This document shows, piece by piece, positions 6,185 to 12,969 of a stretch of 24,781 nucleotides of DNA. Every line of letters starts with the position of its first letter. The stretch's first letter is position 1. Origin of the DNA: JAMCQB01 sp947085305 (GTDB lineage: Bacteria > Nitrospirota > Thermodesulfovibrionia > Thermodesulfovibrionales > UBA9159). The stretch is from positions 1 to 24,781 of the forward strand of contig CAMTVV010000121.1 of assembly GCA_947085305.1 (NCBI GenBank), written 5' to 3'. The notes beneath the pieces were generated by a model. It ran no database searches, was not told the DNA's origin, and saw nothing but the letters and a program-made list of their open reading frames with translations. The position numbers and the translations under genes are program-made.

Positions 6185-7198
6185 GTGCTCGCAGGAATTC
6201 TCCTCGGACCGCAAAGGATAGAGATACGGAAAGTAGAGTCTCCCCGACCTTCCAGGGGCGAAGTGCTGGTAAAGATCGGCGCTGCCCTTACTTGCGGCAC
6301 GGATATCAAGGCATATTTGAGAGGACATCCAATGATTCCGGCGCCCGGGGTGTTCGGCCACGAGTTCTCAGGAATCATTGCTGAAGCTGGAAAAGGAGTC
6401 AGAGGGTTCAAAGAGGGGGATGCAGTGATGTCGGTCCACAGCGCTCCCTGTCTCAAATGCAACTTTTGCAGGAAAAGGCTCTTTAATCTCTGTGAAAACA
6501 TAATGAATTCAAAAGTTCTGGGAGCCTTTGCGGAATATATCCTCCTGCCTGCGCACGTTGTGAAACAGAATCTCTTTCACAAACCGGACGGCCTGCCCTA
6601 TGAAGAGGCAGCATTCCTGGAGCCCCTTTCCTGTGTGGTCCATAGCATGGCTGACCTGGCTATCAGGAAAGGCGACAGGGCGCTCATCATCGGCGCAGGT
6701 CCCATAGGACTCCTCCATCTTCTCCTGTCAAAACTGAAAGGGGCGGAAGTGATCATCACAGGATTGGAGCAGGAAAGGTTAGCGCTGGCAAGGAACCTGG
6801 GCGCTCACATGGCAGTGGCCCCGGGGGAGTTAATTAATGCCCTCCGGGAGTTCACCGGCGGTATGGGTGTGGATTTCGTCTTTGAATGCACAGGGCAGGT
6901 GAGCGTGTGGGAGGATTCGGTAAGCTATGTAAGGAAAGGGGGGACCGTGATCCTCTTTGGAGGGTGCAAGAGCGGGACAACGGTGACGTATGATACCTAC
7001 AGGCTCCACTATGATGAGATAACACTGAAGGGGGTCTTCCATTTTACCCCCGGGGACGTGAAAAAGGCTTATGGCCTCCTCAGCGGCGCCCTTGACGTCT
7101 CTCCTCTGATAAGCGGCAGCTACAAACTCAGCGAGCTTAAAACTCCCTTTGAGAAGTTGTCGAGGGGTGAAGGGATAAAGTACGCAATCATCCCGTGA
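6185..7198 (+). CDS. Zinc-dependent medium-chain dehydrogenase (first of tandem pair)
   Basis: A 337-residue MDR-family dehydrogenase of the sorbitol/threonine dehydrogenase type. Catalytic zinc ligands are Cys37 (LTCGTD) and His59-Glu60 (FGHEFSG). Four structural-zinc cysteines are at 89, 92, 95 and 103, and the nucleotide-binding motif GAGPIG lies near 171. All residues needed for an NAD(P)-dependent alcohol or polyol oxidoreductase are present. The start is GTG at 6185, three bases after the small membrane-protein gene. A paralogue follows after 12 bp and then a cupin, so the block is likely one operon acting on one metabolite. The substrate cannot be read from sequence. Confidence 0.85.
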   Translation: MLAGILLGPQRIEIRKVESPRPSRGEVLVKIGAALTCGTDIKAYLRGHPMIPAPGVFGHEFSGIIAEAGKGVRGFKEGDAVMSVHSAPCLKCNFCRKRLFNLCENIMNSKVLGAFAEYILLPAHVVKQNLFHKPDGLPYEEAAFLEPLSCVVHSMADLAIRKGDRALIIGAGPIGLLHLLLSKLKGAEVIITGLEQERLALARNLGAHMAVAPGELINALREFTGGMGVDFVFECTGQVSVWEDSVSYVRKGGTVILFGGCKSGTTVTYDTYRLHYDEITLKGVFHFTPGDVKKAYGLLSGALDVSPLISGSYKLSELKTPFEKLSRGEGIKYAIIP

Positions 7199-7210
7199 GA
7201 TTCGGAAATC

Positions 7211-8263
7211 ATGAAAGTCGCGAAACTCTACCGCTTTAACGACATCCGCATAGAGGAAGTCCCGGTTCCGGAGATCGGCCCGAGAGATGCGCTGGTAAAA
7301 ATAAAGGCCTGCGGCATCTGCTCCGGGGATGTGATGCCGTGGTACATAGAAAAAAAGGCGCCCCTTGTGCTCGGCCATGAACCCGTGGGAGAAATCATCG
7401 AACTTGGGAAAGAACTCATTGAGCCTACACGCCATACGCTAAACGCTACACGCTTTAACATCGGTGACCGTGTTTTTGTGCATCACCACGCCCCGTGCAT
7501 GGAATGCAGGTATTGCAGCAAGGGAGATTACGTTCAATGCAAGACATGGCGGAATACGGGGATAGTCCCCGGCGGCATCTCGGAATATATACTTGTCCCG
7601 GAGATAAATCTGAGAAACGATACGTTACTGCTGAATGAGGCAATAAGTTATGAGGACGGCACCCTGGTTGAACCTGCCGCGTGTGTGGTGAAGTCTCTCA
7701 AAAGGGCATCGGTGAGAAAGGGAGATACGCTCCTCGTCATCGGTCTCGGGGTTATGGGACTGATGCATGTGCTCCTTGCCGGAGAATTTGGCGCAGGAAC
7801 GGTCATCGGCGCGGATATGTTGCCCTTTAGGTTAAAGAAGGCCTTAGAGTTCGGCGCAGATCATGTCATTGATGTCTCGAAGGAAGACCTTTCCGGAAAA
7901 GTAAGGGCTCTCACTGATGGATTTATGGCAGATATTGTGGTGGTCGGACCAAACAGCGCAGAAGCCATGCACCAGGGAATAGGGGCCGTCTCAAGGGGCG
8001 GGAGGGTCGTCCTCTTTACTCCGGCAAAACCCGGGGAAATGCTTCAGCTTGATCCAAATTCCCTGTATTTCAGAGATATAACTATAGTCACGAGCTATTC
8101 ATGCGGACCCTCAGATACCGCAGAGGCCCTCGGGTTAATAAAAAAGGGGGTCGTAACAGCCGGGAAACTGGTTACACACAGGTTTCCCCTGGAAAAAACC
8201 GCAGAAGCCTTTACCCTCACTTCTCAGGCCGGGGATTCACTAAAAAGTGTTATTGTGTTTTAA
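7211..8263 (+). CDS. Zinc-dependent medium-chain dehydrogenase (second of tandem pair)
   Basis: A 350-residue MDR-family dehydrogenase. Catalytic zinc ligands are Cys34 (ACGICSGD) and His56-Glu57 (LGHEPVG), structural cysteines are at 96, 99, 102 and 110, and the Rossmann motif GLGVMG is near 176. It is a diverged paralogue of the preceding gene. Residues about 71-82 (EPTRHTLNATRF) are encoded by a heptamer tandem repeat inserted in frame, in a loop between the GHEPVGEIIELG strand and the GDRVFV strand where many relatives have a short turn. The insertion should be tolerated. The substrate is unknown; co-occurrence with a cupin and a second dehydrogenase suggests a sugar-like or polyol substrate, as inference. 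Confidence 0.85.
   Translation: MKVAKLYRFNDIRIEEVPVPEIGPRDALVKIKACGICSGDVMPWYIEKKAPLVLGHEPVGEIIELGKELIEPTRHTLNATRFNIGDRVFVHHHAPCMECRYCSKGDYVQCKTWRNTGIVPGGISEYILVPEINLRNDTLLLNEAISYEDGTLVEPAACVVKSLKRASVRKGDTLLVIGLGVMGLMHVLLAGEFGAGTVIGADMLPFRLKKALEFGADHVIDVSKEDLSGKVRALTDGFMADIVVVGPNSAEAMHQGIGAVSRGGRVVLFTPAKPGEMLQLDPNSLYFRDITIVTSYSCGPSDTAEALGLIKKGVVTAGKLVTHRFPLEKTAEAFTLTSQAGDSLKSVIVF
7426..7453 (+). repeat. In-frame degenerate heptamer tandem repeat (NANACGC x4)
   Basis: Four 7-base units TACACGC, CATACGC, TAAACGC and TACACGC lie in tandem within the second dehydrogenase gene and are translated in frame as part of PTRHTLNATRF. The period matches the repeats in the ketosynthase although the unit differs. 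Confidence 0.8.
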
Positions 8264-8298
8264 TAAAAGATTCGCAAACCCTTTTGTGGGAGGACTAT

Positions 8299-8724
8299 GT
8301 GCCTAAAAAAGAAACTGAGAACAAGAGCAGGCTCTACAAACATAAAGGCAACTTTACCTGGCAGGGCATAAAAACTGAACTCTATAAGCCAAAGGGCGGG
8401 GATTGGGCAGACATTGTGAGACAAGTCATTGTGGGAAATCGCGGCGAATCAGCCAGATTTCATCTCAGATATTTTGAGATATCCCCTGGCGGTCACAGCA
8501 GCTTCGAAAAGCACAGACACGAACATGTAGTTATTTGTGTGCGGGGCAAAGGGAAAGTGCGCACAGGCAAGAAAGTGAACCTTTTGGATTTCCTCGATAC
8601 CCTCTATATCTCGCCGGATACCTCCCACCAGCTGAGCAATCCCTTTGAGGAGCCCTTCGGTTTCTTCTGCATCGTGAATGCGAGAAGAGATAAACCGAAG
8701 ATTTTGAGACAGCTTTCCTTGTAA
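8299..8724 (+). CDS. Cupin-domain protein
   Basis: A 141-residue single-domain cupin. Cupin motif 1 is visible as GGHSSFEKHRHEHVV with metal-binding candidates His72, His74 and His76, followed by the RGKGKVRTG strand. Motif 2 is represented by ISPDTSHQLSNP with His110. GTG at 8299 is chosen because GGGAGG lies about five bases upstream and the family begins near here; an upstream extension overlaps the dehydrogenase and looks spurious. Small cupins serve as isomerases, dioxygenases or ligand sensors, so the role is open. It lies 35 bp behind the dehydrogenase pair and is probably in the same operon. Confidence 0.8.
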   Translation: MPKKETENKSRLYKHKGNFTWQGIKTELYKPKGGDWADIVRQVIVGNRGESARFHLRYFEISPGGHSSFEKHRHEHVVICVRGKGKVRTGKKVNLLDFLDTLYISPDTSHQLSNPFEEPFGFFCIVNARRDKPKILRQLSL

Positions 8725-8738
8725 CACGAGGTTGATTA

Positions 8739-9965
8739 ATGATGAAACTCTCTATGTTATATATTCTGATGCCTTTAATCATGCTGTTCCCGGTTGTCGC
8801 TCATGGCCAGGCATATGGTCAAACAAGGACACTTAATGTCATTTATACAGGCGGCGTGAATGGTGAGCTTGAGCCATGCGGATGCTCTCCAAAAACCGAT
8901 TTTGGCGGTCTTGCCAGGCGGGCCGGTTATATTGCCGAACATCGAAAAAGACTTTCTCCTTATATCCTTATAGATGCAGGAAACTTTCTTGGTAATGATA
9001 CTGCTCAGGGAAGGCTCAAGGCAGAGGCAATGGCAAAAACCCTCGGCATCATGAAGTATGACGCAGTGGCAGTTTCAAAAAATGAGAAGGAATTTCCTTA
9101 TGATTTTCTTTCAGGCATCTTTAAAAAATACAAACTGCCTGTTATTTCCGATATGACGAAATATAGACAGTCGGTCTCTATAAGGCGTGATGGTATTGAG
9201 GTAAATCTGAGTGCGAACCCTAAGAATTTTCAGGAGGGGAAATTAAATATCCTCCTTTCTGAGCCGCCCATCTCCGGGATTAAAGATATTGGGAAATGGG
9301 ATATCATAATACTCTCTTCAGGAGAAACCCTTGAGGAACCTCTCACGGTAAACCCCGTTAGAAAGCCTCGTTCTAACGGGGTAAATGGAACGGTTGTTGT
9401 GGCTGGTTATCCAAAAGGGGAAAGATTGGGTATCCTGACCCTTCAGATTGACAGCAGCAGAAAGGTGTTAGAATTTAAACACAGGTGGCAGCCTCTCGGC
9501 AGAGATATAAAAGAAGACACAAGTGTCCGAAAGGCATTAAAGGATTATGATGCCAAAGTTGCCAAGCTTTTCAAAGATGACTACAAGCCGGCAGCAGATG
9601 CGCCTTACCTTGGTGTTTCTAAATGTGCTGAATGTCATCAGTCCTTTAAGAAAAGTTGGATGAAGACACGACATGCCGGCGCCTTTGCCACCCTAAAAGG
9701 CGTAGGCAAGTCAGGAGATCCGGAGTGTCTGAAGTGTCATACTGTCGGCTTTGGCGGTTCCGGAGGGTTTCACAGCATTGAAAAAACACCGGGACTGGCA
9801 GATGTTCAGTGTGAGACGTGTCATGGACCGGGCAGGGATCATCTTTCGGATCTCTCCGGACCTATGCAGCCTGTAACAGAGTCCGCCTGTCTGACATGCC
9901 ATACAAAAAGCGCAAGTCCTGATTTTAATTATCCGGTTTATCTGGAGAAGATTAGACACAAATGA
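8739..9965 (+). CDS. Tetrahaem cytochrome c with N-terminal degenerate UshA-like phosphoesterase domain
   Basis: A 408-residue exported protein. A signal peptide spans about residues 1-23. Residues 31-240 resemble the metallophosphatase domain of UshA/5'-nucleotidases (VIYTGGVNGELEPCGC, FGGLARRAGYI, LIDAGNFLGN), but the family's metal-binding NDxHG and GNHEFD are replaced by TGGVNG and SKNEKEF, so it is probably not catalytic. The C-terminal part has four CXXCH haem-binding motifs at 296-300, 330-334, 358-362 and 384-388. It is therefore a periplasmic multihaem electron carrier, of a type seen in anaerobic respiratory bacteria. Residues 203-216 are encoded by an inserted palindrome. It precedes a System II cytochrome c maturation operon, which fits its need for haem attachment. 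The electron partner is unknown. Confidence 0.85.
   Translation: MMKLSMLYILMPLIMLFPVVAHGQAYGQTRTLNVIYTGGVNGELEPCGCSPKTDFGGLARRAGYIAEHRKRLSPYILIDAGNFLGNDTAQGRLKAEAMAKTLGIMKYDAVAVSKNEKEFPYDFLSGIFKKYKLPVISDMTKYRQSVSIRRDGIEVNLSANPKNFQEGKLNILLSEPPISGIKDIGKWDIIILSSGETLEEPLTVNPVRKPRSNGVNGTVVVAGYPKGERLGILTLQIDSSRKVLEFKHRWQPLGRDIKEDTSVRKALKDYDAKVAKLFKDDYKPAADAPYLGVSKCAECHQSFKKSWMKTRHAGAFATLKGVGKSGDPECLKCHTVGFGGSGGFHSIEKTPGLADVQCETCHGPGRDHLSDLSGPMQPVTESACLTCHTKSASPDFNYPVYLEKIRHK
9352..9382. repeat. In-frame palindromic element within the cytochrome gene
   Basis: A perfect 12-bp inverted repeat (ACCCCGTTAGAA, loop AGCCTCG, TTCTAACGGGGT) flanked by GTAAA on both sides (9348-9352 and 9381-9385). It is translated as NPVRKPRSNGVN in frame, between the phosphoesterase-like strands EPLTV and GTVVVAGY. 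Peptides of this sequence recur, to my recollection, in unrelated proteins from metagenomic genomes, which marks it as a mobile or amplified element. Confidence 0.8.
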
Positions 9966-9969
9966 AAAA

Positions 9970-9990
9970 CCCTGCGGTCTCGACGCAGGG
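9970..9990. repeat. Short hairpin after the cytochrome gene
   Basis: CCCTGCG and CGCAGGG form a 7-bp stem around a 7-base loop, four bases after the stop codon. No T-run follows, so it is not a classical terminator; it may be a dispersed repeat related to the hairpin at 10101-10120. Confidence 0.5.
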
Positions 9991-10000
9991 CATCTATAAT

Positions 10001-10093
10001 CTCCCTTCCCTTGATGGGAGGGGATGAAGGGGAGGGTGAAACATATGCAACCACCCCCACCCTAACCCTTCCCCGTCAAGGGGGAGGGGATAT
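10001..10093. repeat. Large imperfect palindrome of C/G-rich arms
   Basis: A left arm (CTCCCTTCCCTTGATGGGAG at 10001-10020 and onward) and a right arm (CCCTTCCCCGTCAAGGGGGA near 10065-10084) are imperfect inverted copies separated by an AT-richer centre. It occupies most of the gap between the cytochrome and the DsbA-like gene, has no coding capacity, and looks like a REP- or MITE-like dispersed element. Confidence 0.6.
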
Positions 10094-10100
10094 TAGATAA

Positions 10101-10120
10101 CCCTGTAGCAAGCTACAGGG
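10101..10120. repeat. Perfect short palindrome
   Basis: CCCTGTAGC and GCTACAGGG are perfect inverted copies separated by AA. It lies at the edge of the larger palindrome and 36 bp ahead of the DsbA-like start, with no T-run. Confidence 0.6.
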
Positions 10121-10156
10121 AATTACAAATTTAAATGTAAATACAGGAGGCATAAG

Positions 10157-10783
10157 ATGAGGGTTAAAAAAATGTTCTTAGTGTTAACTTTATTAGTTGC
10201 GGCGTTTTCACCTTTGCGTGCAGAGTCGGAAACTTTTATTAAGGGTGTCTATACCCGATTACCGTGGCATCAATTTAAATATGATGGGAAAACAGTTGAG
10301 GTAATAGAATTTCTAAGCTTTTACTGCGACGGTTGTTATTCCCTCGAAAAGGCAATCCCGGCTATCAAAGGAAACTTTCCAAAAAAGATAAGATGGAAGA
10401 CCATCCCAATCTACTGGGGGAAGAGTTCTCCAAAACCAGGAGAGGCATATTTTCTTGCAGAGGAGGCCGGCAAAGGAGAAAAGATGAAGGAAGCCCTTTT
10501 CCGCGCCCACTTTGTTGAAAGAAAAAACATAGGTGATATAAAGGTGCTTGAAGAGATCGGGCAAAAGCTGGGGCTTGGCTTTGATTTCAGCAAAAAACTG
10601 AGGGCAGGGGATAAGGCTCAAGATGTTCAGAAGGCGCTGGATATGGCTGGCGCATATGCCGTTAATGAAACCCCTACATTAATCATTGCCGGCAATATTA
10701 TGACAAACCTCCATCCATTTAATCATAACATTGATTCCTTCAGGGAAAATCTCATGATGATTCTGGGAAGTATACTTAAATGA
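10157..10783 (+). CDS. DsbA-like periplasmic thiol:disulfide oxidoreductase
   Basis: A 208-residue exported thioredoxin-fold protein. The signal peptide is at about residues 1-22 (KKMFLVLTLLVAAFSPLRA). The active site CDGC lies at 57-60 within EFLSFYCDGC, followed by a helical insert and the cis-proline loop NETPTLII. The layout follows DsbA of proteobacteria, although the dipeptide DG replaces the usual PH and would alter the redox potential. ATG at 10157 follows AGGAGG by seven bases. Its stop overlaps the ATG of the TlpA-like gene (ATGA), so the two are translationally coupled. With ResB and CcsA downstream it probably acts on cysteine pairs of apocytochromes; a general folding role is also possible. 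Confidence 0.85.
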   Translation: MRVKKMFLVLTLLVAAFSPLRAESETFIKGVYTRLPWHQFKYDGKTVEVIEFLSFYCDGCYSLEKAIPAIKGNFPKKIRWKTIPIYWGKSSPKPGEAYFLAEEAGKGEKMKEALFRAHFVERKNIGDIKVLEEIGQKLGLGFDFSKKLRAGDKAQDVQKALDMAGAYAVNETPTLIIAGNIMTNLHPFNHNIDSFRENLMMILGSILK

Positions 10784-11313
10784 AACAGACAATAATAATC
10801 TTAATGCTCGTTGCAGCAGTATTAGTGCTTTTATTTTTCCCAAGGGAAGCGAAGATACAGAGGACCGTTGTTGCAGTCGGCCTTAAAGCTCCGGATTTTG
10901 AGTTGCCGGAAGTAGATACCACCGGAAAGGGTTCATTCAGAATATGGCGCTTCCCGGAGTTGAAAGGGAAGGTTGTGTTTATAAACTTCTGGGCCGTCTG
11001 GTGTGATGAATGCAAATTAGAAAAGCCTGCTATGCAAAGTCTTTATGAGAAGATGCAGGGCCGTCCTTTCCAGATGCTCACAATCCTTTACAGGGATGAT
11101 GCAAAAAAGGCTGTTGAGTATATGAAGATAAATGGCTATTCCATGCCTGTGCTTTTTGATAAAGACATGAAAGTTGCGAAAAACTTCGGGGTCAGAGGGG
11201 TGCCTGAAACCTTTATCATTGATAAAAAAGGAATCTTACGAGAGAAAACAATCGGTCGAAGGCAATGGGACAGTCCTGAAACTATAGGGCTTATTGAGAA
11301 GCTGCTTAAGTGA
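10780..11313 (+). CDS. TlpA/ResA-like membrane-anchored thioredoxin
   Basis: A 177-residue protein with an N-terminal membrane anchor (residues 4-20, IIILMLVAAVLVLLFF) and a thioredoxin domain of the AhpC/TlpA type: LKAPDFELPEV, then NFWAVWCDECK with the active cysteines at 75 and 78, and the cis-proline loop GVPETFII. ResA/CcmG proteins with this layout keep the CXXCH cysteines of apocytochrome c reduced for haem ligation. The gene overlaps the DsbA-like gene by four bases and precedes resB by 81 bp. That order supports the cytochrome c maturation role. No CcdA/DsbD electron donor is in the window. Confidence 0.85.
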   Translation: MKQTIIILMLVAAVLVLLFFPREAKIQRTVVAVGLKAPDFELPEVDTTGKGSFRIWRFPELKGKVVFINFWAVWCDECKLEKPAMQSLYEKMQGRPFQMLTILYRDDAKKAVEYMKINGYSMPVLFDKDMKVAKNFGVRGVPETFIIDKKGILREKTIGRRQWDSPETIGLIEKLLK

Positions 11314-11394
11314 CTTCTTTGCGAAAAAGGAAAAAGCATATACTTTTTTTATAAAAAATATTAAAATAGCAAACTTAAACCTCAGGAGACAGCA

Positions 11395-12966
11395 GTGGAA
11401 AAAGAAAAAAATACGTCATTTGTAGACAGCATATGGGATTCCCTCGCTTCCATCAAGCTTGCCATTATCATCTTTGCCGTTCTCTCCATCACCTCCATCG
11501 TCGGCACTGTCATAGAGCAGAATGCAGACCCTGAGAAGAATATCAGATTGCTGGCGAAACTCTTCGGGGAGTCAGCAGCGCCTTCCCTCTTCAGGATTTT
11601 TGACAGTCTCGGATTTATGGACATGTACCGTTCATGGTGGTTTATCACCATACTGCTGCTCTTTGCGGCAAACCTCATTATCTGCTCCTTGGACCGCTTG
11701 CCGAAGATACTGAAATTAGTGAAGGAACCCCTTAAGCCCCTTCCTGAAGAACACTTCAAAGGATTCGGGATAAGGAAGGAGCTTGTCCTTCACGGAGGTC
11801 CGGAGAAGACAAAGGAAGCGATAGCAGCTGCTGTAAAGAAGACCCTGGGATTCGCCCTTAATGAGACAAAAGAGGCGCAGGGCTGCCAGCTCTATTCTCA
11901 GAGGGGCAATTATACCCGACTCGGGGTGTATATCACCCATTTCAGTGTCCTCGTGATTCTCCTTGGCGCGGTCATCGGCATCTTCTTCGGATTCAAGGGT
12001 TTTCTCAACCTCCCCGAGGGGAAGGCCTATGCCGTTGCTTTTGCCCGCACGGGCCACAGGCAGGATACAGAGGAGTTTGAAAGAATCCTGCATGCGGTGG
12101 ATTCGTCCTCAGGAAATCTTTCCCAGGCAGCAAAGCAGCTCCGCACCGACGAAAACACATTGAGGGCAAAGATGCGCATGTACGGCATATTTCCCCTGGG
12201 TTTCACTATACGATGCGAAGAGTTCTCTGTAGATTTCTACGGCAGCAGCGACATGCCGAAGGAGTATAAGAGCTGGCTTACGGTGATTAAGGACGGCAAA
12301 GAGGTCATGAAAAAGATGATCGAGGTGAATGAACCACTGATCTATGAGGGAATAACCTTTTATCAGTCAAGTTACGGCCTTCTTCCCGGCGGGGTAGAGA
12401 ACGGCGTCTTTAAATTCACGCTGACCTCAAAGGACGGCAAAACAGAGGATGTGAATTTGCGGTTTGGCGGCGCTTTTACTATCCCCGGCACAAACATCAC
12501 CGGTAAGATCGAGGACTTTTCGCCTGCCCTCGGTCTCGATGAACGCACAGGCAGGGCATTCACCTATGCGGAGCAGATGAATAATCCCGCGGTGTATGTG
12601 AACTTTTCAGAAAACGGCAGCCCGAAATTCAGCGGATGGCTGCTCAAGCGGTATCCGGAGACATGGACGCTGCCCGACGGCAGCATAGCGGAATTCCACG
12701 GCGTCTGGGGAATCCAGTACACAGGCCTCCAGGTAAGAAAAGACCCCGGCGTCTGGATTGTCTATCTGGGGTGTTTCGGCATGTCAGCGGGCCTGTTCAT
12801 TGCCTTTTTTATGAGCCATAAGAAAATATGGATCAGGCTCACAGGGGAAAAGAACAACACCCGCGTCATTATCGGAGCCTCAGCCAACAAGAACAGGCAT
12901 GCCTTCGAGCAGAAAATCGAAAAGCTGACGGCGCTCTTAAGCAAGGAAAAGGAAGGGGGAAAATAA
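11395..12966 (+). CDS. resB: Cytochrome c biogenesis protein ResB (CcsB-type), with unusual HTH-like insert
   Basis: A 523-residue System II haem-ligation subunit. Membrane helices are visible at about 18-38, 80-98 and 177-200, and a final one at about 450-475. Family motifs include WDSLASIKLAIIIFAVL, TVIEQN, ITHFSVLVILLGAVIG and GITFYQSSYG. ResB and CcsA together carry haem across the inner membrane and attach it to CXXCH sites. The start is GTG at 11395 after CAGGAGA. Residues about 217-266 depart from ResB and look like a Fis-type helix-turn-helix (SSGNLSQAAKQLRTDENTLRAKMRMYGI) placed between the third membrane helix and the first periplasmic strands (PLGFTIRCEEFSVDFY). The gene ends three bases before ccsA. 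Confidence 0.9.
   Translation: MEKEKNTSFVDSIWDSLASIKLAIIIFAVLSITSIVGTVIEQNADPEKNIRLLAKLFGESAAPSLFRIFDSLGFMDMYRSWWFITILLLFAANLIICSLDRLPKILKLVKEPLKPLPEEHFKGFGIRKELVLHGGPEKTKEAIAAAVKKTLGFALNETKEAQGCQLYSQRGNYTRLGVYITHFSVLVILLGAVIGIFFGFKGFLNLPEGKAYAVAFARTGHRQDTEEFERILHAVDSSSGNLSQAAKQLRTDENTLRAKMRMYGIFPLGFTIRCEEFSVDFYGSSDMPKEYKSWLTVIKDGKEVMKKMIEVNEPLIYEGITFYQSSYGLLPGGVENGVFKFTLTSKDGKTEDVNLRFGGAFTIPGTNITGKIEDFSPALGLDERTGRAFTYAEQMNNPAVYVNFSENGSPKFSGWLLKRYPETWTLPDGSIAEFHGVWGIQYTGLQVRKDPGVWIVYLGCFGMSAGLFIAFFMSHKKIWIRLTGEKNNTRVIIGASANKNRHAFEQKIEKLTALLSKEKEGGK
12043..12192 (+). other. Fis-type HTH-like segment encoded within resB
   Basis: About 50 codons of resB (residues 217-266) read GNLSQAAKQL, TDENTLRAKM and RMYGI, the spacing of the Fis/NtrC C-terminal helix-turn-helix. 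It sits in a region expected to face the periplasm. The resemblance is seen by eye; homology is unproven. Confidence 0.45.
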
Positions 12967-12969
12967 TTT

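Noticed and set aside
6830..7435. Minus-strand open frame of 201 codons
   Set aside because: Antisense to the two zinc dehydrogenases; its translation has no conserved pattern.
9970..9990. Rho-independent terminator after the cytochrome gene
   Set aside because: A stem is present but no run of T follows, so it is listed only as a hairpin repeat.
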